From: Candidatus Cloacimonadota bacterium
Lineage (GTDB): Bacteria > Cloacimonadota > Cloacimonadia > Cloacimonadales > JAJBBL01
DNA length: 17,057 nucleotides
Assembly: GCA_020532365.1 (NCBI GenBank)
Contig: JAJBBL010000064.1
Coordinates: forward strand, 1 to 17,057
Direction of reading: 5' to 3'
The translations under genes were made by a program, and so were the position numbers. The notes under the pieces were generated by a model, which was given only the letters and a program-made list of their open reading frames with translations, did not search any database and was not told where the DNA came from. Positions 6,267-13,200 of this stretch are shown piece after piece (within the stretch, counting starts at the first letter, position 1; each line of letters opens with the position of its first letter).

Positions 6267-7496
6267 TTATGCCATCCAGTTTTGAGCTACCGCTTTCCCT
6301 TTCTCCTCATTAACAGTTTGCAATAGGATGCCGCCCACTATAAAGAAAACTAAAACTGATAGAATAGACCATCTTTGTGATCCAGTAATGCGGGCTATTT
6401 CACCATAGACGAGAGGGCCAAATATCGACGCAAGCTTACCCGTTAACGCATAGAAACCAAAGAACTCGGTCATTTTTGACGTTGGAGTCAGCTGCGCAAG
6501 CATAGTCCGACTACTCGATTGGCTGGAGCCGATAGCGATACCTGCAAGCAGACCTACAAGATAATACTCTTTTATTGACCTTGCAAAGAAAGCCCAGATG
6601 ACTACTGCAGTCCAAATGAGTAGGGTATATGTAATGGTCTTTTTACTCCCTATCCTGTCGATTATGTAGCCAAAAAGAAGTGCGCCCACAATAGAGGTGA
6701 GCTGAGCGAAAATGAAATAAATTATTAACTGTTCTGTAGTCATTCCAAACCGAGCTGCTCCGTATATCGCAGCAAAGCTAATGACTACGACGATCCCATC
6801 ATTATAAATAAAATAGCTTATTATGAAGCGAAGTAGTTCCTTAAACTTCTTAATATTACGCCAAGAGTAGGCGATTCTATTGAGCGCAACTTTAAGATAA
6901 TTAGTCCTCTTTGAGGGTCGGCTGAACTCCGAGAGCCAGACAAAAGTAAAGATTGAGAAAACTGCAAAGAACAGACCAATTGCCGGGAATACTAAACGGG
7001 TATCAATTTTAATCAACCAGAGTGATAAAAAGAGTGACGCCAGCCCACCTACATATCCAACACCCCAGCCCCAACCCGACACCTTACCCATATTTTCACG
7101 CGTAGACACCTCTGATAGAAACGAGTTGTAAAACACGTTAGCACTGTTATATCCAAAGTTTGCTATGATAAAAAACAGCATCCCTTTGACAATATGTCCA
7201 GCGGTTACAAAATAGAGTAGGCTTGTAAAAATTACCGTTAGATAGGTGTTGATAAACAGAAATTTCTTTTTTGAGCGGGAGTAATCTGCAATAGCACCAA
7301 AGATAGGGGCTGACAGCCCTACTAAAAGCATAGAGATACTGACCGCTCTCCCCCATAGCGCCGTACCAAGCTCTTGTGAGCCTACTACGACTTCTCTAAA
7401 GTACACGCTGTATACAACCGTGACTATAATTGTCGTAAACGATGAATTGGCAAAGTCATACATCACCCAGCCAATTGTGCCTTTATTAGCTTTCAT
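6267..7496 (-). CDS. Major facilitator superfamily transporter, UMF1/Atg22-like
   Basis: A 409-residue inner-membrane protein with about 12 predicted hydrophobic helices. The start GWVMYDFANSSFTTIIVTVVY matches the UMF1 opening 'W..YDwAnSaF'. GAIADYSRSKKKFLF is the loop 2-3 MFS motif, and VFYNSFLSEVS followed by GKVSGWGWGVGYVGGL is the characteristic UMF1 stretch. The second half begins after a central cytoplasmic loop rich in basic residues (RPSKRTNYLKVALNR). The substrate is unknown. The ATG at 7496 lies inside recF (11-base overlap), with no strong SD nearby, so translation probably depends on coupling to recF. It is the last gene of the dnaN-recF unit. Confidence 0.9.
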   Translation of the reverse strand: MKANKGTIGWVMYDFANSSFTTIIVTVVYSVYFREVVVGSQELGTALWGRAVSISMLLVGLSAPIFGAIADYSRSKKKFLFINTYLTVIFTSLLYFVTAGHIVKGMLFFIIANFGYNSANVFYNSFLSEVSTRENMGKVSGWGWGVGYVGGLASLFLSLWLIKIDTRLVFPAIGLFFAVFSIFTFVWLSEFSRPSKRTNYLKVALNRIAYSWRNIKKFKELLRFIISYFIYNDGIVVVISFAAIYGAARFGMTTEQLIIYFIFAQLTSIVGALLFGYIIDRIGSKKTITYTLLIWTAVVIWAFFARSIKEYYLVGLLAGIAIGSSQSSSRTMLAQLTPTSKMTEFFGFYALTGKLASIFGPLVYGEIARITGSQRWSILSVLVFFIVGGILLQTVNEEKGKAVAQNWMA

Positions 7497-8586
7497 CTCT
7501 TATATTTGGATTTCCAATCCTATTCTCAAGATCTATGAACGAGAGATTAAGTGCTTTATACGGAGCTGGTGAAGGGGTAGCGACAAATATTTGGTTCCCC
7601 ATCCCTAATGAGTCGATTATGCATTTAGTACGCTGCTCATCCAAATCGGAGAGGACATCATCAAAGATTAAAATAGCTTCCTCTTTATCATTCTTTGAGA
7701 GCAGATTAGCCATTCCCAACTTGATTGCAATAGCAAAACATCTCTTTTGTCCAAACGACCCAAACCTATTGATATTCTGATCATTGAGGGTAAAATTATA
7801 GTCATCTAAATGTGGCCCAATCATAGTTCTTTGATAAAGCTTTTCCTCACGCTCCACTCTTCGCAGTTCGGAAGCAAATACTTCTTTAAGCTCACTTTCC
7901 TTACGCATCTTGAAAGAAAATTGATATTCTATAGCGACATCTTCTTGTGAATAACCTATTTTAGCGTAATGCTTTTTCAATTCGGTATTAAGCTTCTTTA
8001 TATACTCTAAACGGGCATTAGTTATGTCTGCTGCACACTCGATGAGTCGGCTATCCCACACTTTTTTCTCAGCTTGAGCATAGTCGGTTTTCAGAAGTGC
8101 GTTACGGTGTTTCAGTATTTGAGAATAATCTTTATACCGCTCTAAGTAGCGCAAGTTACTTTGAGATATAGCCAGGTCAAAGAATTGCCTACGTCTTTTA
8201 GGGCTCCCTTCGATAAGGTTAATATCATCGTGGGAGAAGTAGACAATTTTCAGATATTTATAGAGGTCACTGACCCGTTGCAATCTTTGATTGTTTACTT
8301 TTATAAGTTTACGAGCTTTATTGTCAAAAGATGCTTCAAAGAGGAATTTCCTTTGTTGTAAAAGAAACTCCCCTTTGATGTGAAAATAGTCCGTATCTCT
8401 TTTAACTAAGTCAAGATCTGAAGGTGCGCTGAACGATTTACCATAGGCAAAGAAGCAGATCGCTTCTAATAGGTTAGTCTTACCTATACCGTTCTTACCA
8501 TAAAACACGGCTCCTCGATCATCAAAGCTTAACGATATATTAGTAAAGCTCCGGAAATTAGTTAAGCTAATGGATTTTATGACCAA
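7486..8586 (-). CDS. recF: DNA replication and repair protein RecF
   Basis: RecF is an SMC-like ABC ATPase that, with RecO and RecR, loads RecA at gapped DNA and stalled forks. The 366 residues are full length. The N-terminus ISLTNFRSF matches the RecF opening. Walker A is GKNGIGKT (30-37), followed by GSPKRRRQFFD (127-137), GPHLDD (257-262), the ABC signature SFGQKR (277-282) and Walker B AILIFDDVLSDLD (304-316). The coordinate start is a TTG at 8586-8584, two bases after the dnaN TAG; ATA four codons later in the sequence order is not a standard start. No good SD is visible, so coupling to dnaN is likely. It overlaps the MFS gene by 11 bases. Confidence 0.96.
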   Translation of the reverse strand: MVIKSISLTNFRSFTNISLSFDDRGAVFYGKNGIGKTNLLEAICFFAYGKSFSAPSDLDLVKRDTDYFHIKGEFLLQQRKFLFEASFDNKARKLIKVNNQRLQRVSDLYKYLKIVYFSHDDINLIEGSPKRRRQFFDLAISQSNLRYLERYKDYSQILKHRNALLKTDYAQAEKKVWDSRLIECAADITNARLEYIKKLNTELKKHYAKIGYSQEDVAIEYQFSFKMRKESELKEVFASELRRVEREEKLYQRTMIGPHLDDYNFTLNDQNINRFGSFGQKRCFAIAIKLGMANLLSKNDKEEAILIFDDVLSDLDEQRTKCIIDSLGMGNQIFVATPSPAPYKALNLSFIDLENRIGNPNIRDES

Positions 8587-8588
8587 AA

Positions 8589-9725
8589 CTATCTAAGTCT
8601 CAGTGGCATAAGGAGGAATATTGGACGATAATTTTCAGCCTCAGGCTCATTATAGAAGATCACCTGGTTGTTTATCAATCCACCCTCGGGCACTCCAAAA
8701 GTTATTTTTACTTTTTCAGATTCAACTACGTTAAGTATTGATAAGAGATATTTGAAGTTAAATGCTATAGCGAATGGATCTCCTGAGTATTGGTGATCGG
8801 TAATAGTTTCGAAAGCATCCCCCATTTCGGAGTTGACAGATGAGAGTATGATGCTCTCGGGAGAGACGTCAAACTTGACTCTAAAAAACTCTTCTGAAGA
8901 GAGGATAGAGACCCTTCTAATCGCCTGTCTAAGCACATTCTTATCGATCAATAACTCATTAGGGTTATCTACATCAAATATTTTCTCGTAATCTGGAAAC
9001 TTACCCGGTATAATTTGCGATATGACAACGTAGTTAGCGTAGGTGAAGGTAATACGGTTCGCTTCAAAGTTTACCATAACATCTGGTTCTTTGTCGTTTA
9101 TAACTTTTTCTAAGAAATAGAGCCCTTTAGTAGGAATTACATGCTCAATGTTTTCCTGTATATCGAACGGCTCATCTTTAGTTATCTCAACAATCTTTTT
9201 CCCATCACTTGTCACCATCATCTGTTTATCTGGATAGATGCGCCATAAAATCCCGGTAAAAATTGGCCTGGAGGTCTCAGTTAAGACGGCTATGCTGGCA
9301 ATGTTAACCATTCTTGAGAATATTTCAGCCGAGAATTTCAATGAAGAGGTATCGGTCGGCATATCGGGAACTTGTGGGAATGTCATATGTTCAGCGCTAT
9401 GCAATGAAAACTTAGAGTTGCTACAACGTATTCTTACAAACCCCTCTTCAAGCTGAAAGTTGATTGGCTTGTCATCCAAAGAATTGATAACATCGGTCAA
9501 GTTTCTCGCATTCAACGCCACTTTCCCACTCTCTGACACACTGGCTGCCACATTGACGATCACGGTGATTTCTAAGTCGGTAGCGGTGATCTTAAGGTTA
9601 CCAGTATCGGCATCTGCCTCTAAGAGGAAACAGGTGAGAATAGGGGTAATATTTTTTGTAGGAACTATGCTAAGTAAATGCTGAATAGCGGATAGTAAAG
9701 TTGGTTTTTCAATAGTAAAACGCAT
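8589..9725 (-). CDS. dnaN: DNA polymerase III subunit beta (sliding clamp)
   Basis: The ring-shaped processivity clamp that tethers DNA polymerase III and recruits repair proteins. The 378 residues fit the family and allow three clamp domains (roughly 1-120, 121-245, 246-378). Supporting segments are MRFTIEKPTLLSAIQ at the start, a TATDLEI stretch near residue 48, RPIFTGILWRI, TSDGKKI, and the terminal FLLMPLRLR. The last is the counterpart of the MPMRL end that lines the clamp-binding pocket. The ATG at 9725 is preceded by AGAGAGG ten bases upstream, a little far. A strong terminator stands just upstream (9763-9809), leaving about 37 bases before the ATG. Expression therefore needs either a promoter I cannot recognise there or read-through from HU. 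Confidence 0.97.
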   Translation of the reverse strand: MRFTIEKPTLLSAIQHLLSIVPTKNITPILTCFLLEADADTGNLKITATDLEITVIVNVAASVSESGKVALNARNLTDVINSLDDKPINFQLEEGFVRIRCSNSKFSLHSAEHMTFPQVPDMPTDTSSLKFSAEIFSRMVNIASIAVLTETSRPIFTGILWRIYPDKQMMVTSDGKKIVEITKDEPFDIQENIEHVIPTKGLYFLEKVINDKEPDVMVNFEANRITFTYANYVVISQIIPGKFPDYEKIFDVDNPNELLIDKNVLRQAIRRVSILSSEEFFRVKFDVSPESIILSSVNSEMGDAFETITDHQYSGDPFAIAFNFKYLLSILNVVESEKVKITFGVPEGGLINNQVIFYNEPEAENYRPIFLLMPLRLR

Positions 9726-9762
9726 AATATCTATACCTCTCTTTTGTTTTTAAGATTGAATT

Positions 9763-9809
9763 AAACAAAGAAAAGCAAGAGTAGTGTAATCAACCCTCTC
9801 TTGCTTTTC
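9763..9809 (-). terminator. Intrinsic terminator between the HU gene and dnaN
   Basis: GAAAAGCAAGAG (minus strand, 9809-9798) pairs perfectly with CTCTTGCTTTTC (9781-9770), a 12-bp stem with a 16-base loop. On the minus strand it is followed by TTTGTTTAA (9769-9761), a U-rich tail. It lies 19 bases after the HU stop codon. On the plus strand no T-run follows, so the direction is that of HU. Confidence 0.8.
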
Positions 9810-9828
9810 ATTCGTGCAAATATAGAAA

Positions 9829-10101
9829 CTACTTAACAAAATCTTTGAGCTTCTTACCTGCCCTAAATACTGGAACGGTACGTGCCGGAATCTTGATTTT
9901 CTTGCCAGTTTGTGGATTGATTCCTGTACGAGCTTTACGCTCAGACACATCAAATGTTCCAAAGCCAACAAATGCCACCTTTTCACCCTTTGCAAGTGAT
10001 TCAGTGATACTGTCAAGGATTGAGTTTAAAGCCAACCCTGCTGCTTTTTTGGTGATCTCCGCGTCAAGAGCCATCTTGGTAATAAGATCATCTCTTTTCA
10101 T
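9829..10101 (-). CDS. HU family DNA-binding protein
   Basis: A 90-residue nucleoid-associated protein that bends DNA as a dimer. The N-terminal helices (about 2-38) include the AEITKKAAGLALNSILDSI helix pair. The saddle and arm carry GFGTF (46-50), then RKARTGINPQTG (55-66) with the DNA-intercalating proline P63, IPARTVPVFRAGK (71-83), and the final helix KKLKDFVK. HU and IHF subunits cannot be separated reliably from this alone, so no symbol is given. The ATG at 10101 has an excellent SD, AAGGAGGT, with 5 bases of spacing. A TTGACA element lies about 55 bases upstream, and a strong terminator follows, so the gene is probably monocistronic and highly expressed. Confidence 0.95.
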   Translation of the reverse strand: MKRDDLITKMALDAEITKKAAGLALNSILDSITESLAKGEKVAFVGFGTFDVSERKARTGINPQTGKKIKIPARTVPVFRAGKKLKDFVK

Positions 10102-10130
10102 TTGTACCTCCTTATTGAATTTGGTATGCT

Positions 10131-10159
10131 TAATTTCAATTTACAGTTTGATTTGTCAA
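10131..10159 (-). promoter_or_regulatory. Possible promoter for the HU gene
   Basis: TTGACA occurs on the minus strand at 10159-10154, a perfect -35 hexamer. The hexamer 17 bases on, AAATTA, is a poor -10, so only the -35 half is persuasive. Distance to the HU start is right for a short leader. Confidence 0.3.
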
Positions 10160-10262
10160 CTAAATACTTCACTTTCCTCTCTTTATCTCTTAAATAGTGC
10201 TCCAACTACGCTCCTGGTGACTACACTAATTGCCCCATAAAAGTTAGCTATAATGCCTGTTT

Positions 10263-10279
10263 CTCCCCTTATAGAGGAG
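10263..10279 (-). other. Stem-loop just after the C25 gene stop
   Basis: On the minus strand CTCCTCTATAAGGGGAG folds into a 7-bp stem (one G-U pair) with a 3-base loop, 10 bases beyond the TGA of the C25-like gene. No T-run follows, so it is not a classical terminator. It could protect the mRNA 3' end, or it may be chance. Confidence 0.3.
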
Positions 10280-10289
10280 TAAAAGAGTG

Positions 10290-13200
10290 TCATTTAAGTA
10301 AAACACCTTTTTTGATCTGTGTATTTGATCTTGAACTCAACTTAAAGAAGTAAACACCAGAAGGGGATGTCATTCCTGAGTCGTTATTCCCTTCCCACTC
10401 ATAAGTATGACTACCGGAATTTAGCATCTCGTTTTTGATAAGTGTTTTTATTTTAGCCCCTTTGATGTTATAGATTTCCAGGGTAACTTTATCGTGTGCG
10501 GGGAGACTAAAGCTAATCTTTGTTGAAGGATTAAACGGATTAGGATAATTCTGATACAGCTCAACTGTTGAAGGTAAGTTTATCTCTCTGATATTGACCT
10601 CAAAATCATCAGTACTGACTACGTTTGACTTATCACTCTCTGTTCCCTTATAAACAGCAGTAACATAGTATCTATGTATATCATCGTTAACTGGGAGTGT
10701 ATCGAAAATCTCTTTTAGATCTGTAGTATAGATCCGCTCGTAACGTCCACTGTTTATTTGCCGATAGACGTTAAATATACTGTCTTGCACACTGTTATCT
10801 TCAGTATAGTACTCCCAATAAAGGGTTAGAGTTTCAGCCTCTTCATCGGTCTCACAGCGGAGATCAGTAGCGGGCGGCACATATCTAACATTGAAGTCTA
10901 ATTCGACAATCTTTTCAAACTCACCAACCTTAACGTGATGTACAAGATCACTCCAATAATAAGGGGTGTAGACTTCAACGTCATATTCACCAGCCGGAAT
11001 AATCATTGAGTAGTACCCATCATCGTCAGCTGTCACGATATAATCACCGACACAAACTCCAATATTACGTAAAAGCTCGTTCTCATTCAGAGGTATAACT
11101 CTGCCTGAAATACATCCATTATCCTGTTTAGCCCCTGACACCTCTACTTCGTCAACATACCAGCCCTGATCATTGACCCAATGGCCTGAGCCAAAATGCC
11201 ATCTAAATTTCGCGACTTTACCTTCAAACCTGTCTAAGTTGAAGCTCACCCTTTCCCACCCTTCACTGTTTCCAGAAAAAGCAGGTTGATTAGGTATCCC
11301 TACATTACCGCTGTTAATGTTTGCAGTAGGGTATCCTTTATTTGGTGTAATTATATGCCAGTTATTTCCACCATCAACCGACAGCTTAACATTACCCCCA
11401 TCCCAATACTCTTCCATTCTGTAGAAATGTAGAAATGTGAGCGTTCCTTTTGGAGGGATAACGATGTCAGGTGAGTCAAGAGTCCAACTTTTATTCTCTT
11501 TATAATCCCCTTCTAACACAGTTCCCCATCCTTTATTATTAGGCTTTCCGGCGAGAGTTAGCTCTCCCCATTGCCATCCGCTAATATCATTACTTATAAA
11601 GAGACCGTCATCCTCTTCAAAGTCAAAAAGTCTGTTCATCTCACCAACTAAAAGTGATATTTCATACTCTTTTTTAGAAGTATTAGCTGATTCTATTTCA
11701 ATTACAAAGCTAAGTATATCGTTTACGCTCGCTTTCTTATCCACGAAAAAGAGAGCCTTACTCTGGTGAATTGTCTCACCCTGTATATTACCCAACTTTT
11801 CTTGTATATGGTGTAGCTGTAGGTAGTTATGCGATGATTTCAAGTTTACGGTAGTATTTTCAGCATCACTTTTACTCTTATTCTCCCAGTTGAAAGCTAT
11901 TTCAAAAGCCTCTCCCGCCTCTATACGACCTTCAGGTTCAGGCTCGGTAAAAATAAGATATTCTTTGAATGACAGCGTAGACTTATAGATAGGTATTTGT
12001 AATTCTAACTCAATAGTTTCGTATACTGTAGCAAGTTCTAAAGTAAAATCCACCAAATATCCATCAGGTGTAGCCGATGAAGCGGTAAACTCAAAGAAAT
12101 CTTTGTTAACTCCAACTTCACCTGATGCCATATCAGAATAACTTGCATTCGACTTGACTATACTGACATACGGGCTCAAAGAAGTGAGCGTTCCTACAAC
12201 ATTGCTAACTTCAGCTCTCCCACTATTTCTGATACAGATGCCCAGCTTAATGCTCTCTCCAGCATCGACGTATCCGCTATCATTCTCGTCAAATAGAGCT
12301 ATCTCTACTATTTCAAAAGGTGTTTGATCTACCTTTTTTGGACCTACTATTAGAAGTGATGTCCTATCACTAAGCTCACTTGCCGCTTCTGAGTATTTAT
12401 TGGCAAAAGTGTACTGCAAGCCATCCTTTCCAGTATGGTCAACTATTCCCACAGAACAGTAGTTTCCCCAATTACCATCAGGGGTGCCTTTAGAGTTATT
12501 GATATTATTAAACGTTTTGTACTGTATTTTTATTAGACCGTCGACGTATTCAGGGTTTAACTGAGGGTTATAGAGTATTATTTGGAAGGTTTCATCGGCG
12601 GCGTTGATGATATTCTTGGCATTTTGCCATTGAATGATAAATATTTGTTCTTCTGTATCATAGTGAGTGTAAACACCACCGTTAGAAACATTTAGGTTAT
12701 CCCAGAAGGCTGCGATCATTGGTTTTGGACATAATGGACCCGGTATAATCCAGTTTCTGAAAGTAGTTTGCTCTGTTACTCCAAAACTGATCCATCCGTT
12801 GGCACAAATACTTATCTTGTCATATTCCTTTCCATAGAAAACAAAAGGGAAGGGAAGGTCTACAATTACAGTCTGCTGGATATTGTTCCAATCGGACTCC
12901 AATCCAGTATCGATACCTTCACCATTATGTTGTGGTGCTATTTCATACCATTCATACTCAGGGCATAACTCGTATGCAGTATCCTCTTGTCCGTAAATAA
13001 AATGACCAAAAGAGTCCGGTCCTAAAGGGTCAGTTACCTTTATTTCACCTACACGTAACGAGATTTTTCTTATCGATTCAAACCCTTCATTACTAAAGAG
13101 CAAGAGCTTGAAATCTACCCGCATCCCAGGGATAACTTCTTCTGAAACCTTGATTATAAAGGGATCGGAGGGAGAAGATTGTTTGGTCTCCCCTGCTTTT

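Noticed and set aside
7535..7780. Plus-strand open frame of 81 codons and similar plus-strand frames at 8161, 9238, 9460, 9845, 12768, 13276 and 15379
   Set aside because: All lie antisense inside well-supported genes (recF, dnaN, HU, C25-like) and show no domain or ribosome site of their own.
8608..8625. AGGAGGA on the plus strand followed by ATATTG, resembling a start site
   Set aside because: It lies inside the dnaN C-terminus (FLLMPL region on the minus strand) and leads into no supported plus-strand gene.
9750..10016. Minus-strand open frame of 88 codons
   Set aside because: It overlaps the HU gene in another frame and runs through the terminator hairpin. Its composition is that of a shadow of HU.
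11745..11756. TTATCCACG, one mismatch from a DnaA box, and TTATCCAAA near 5978
   Set aside because: Single copies within coding regions and far apart. No intergenic cluster, so no origin is called next to dnaN.
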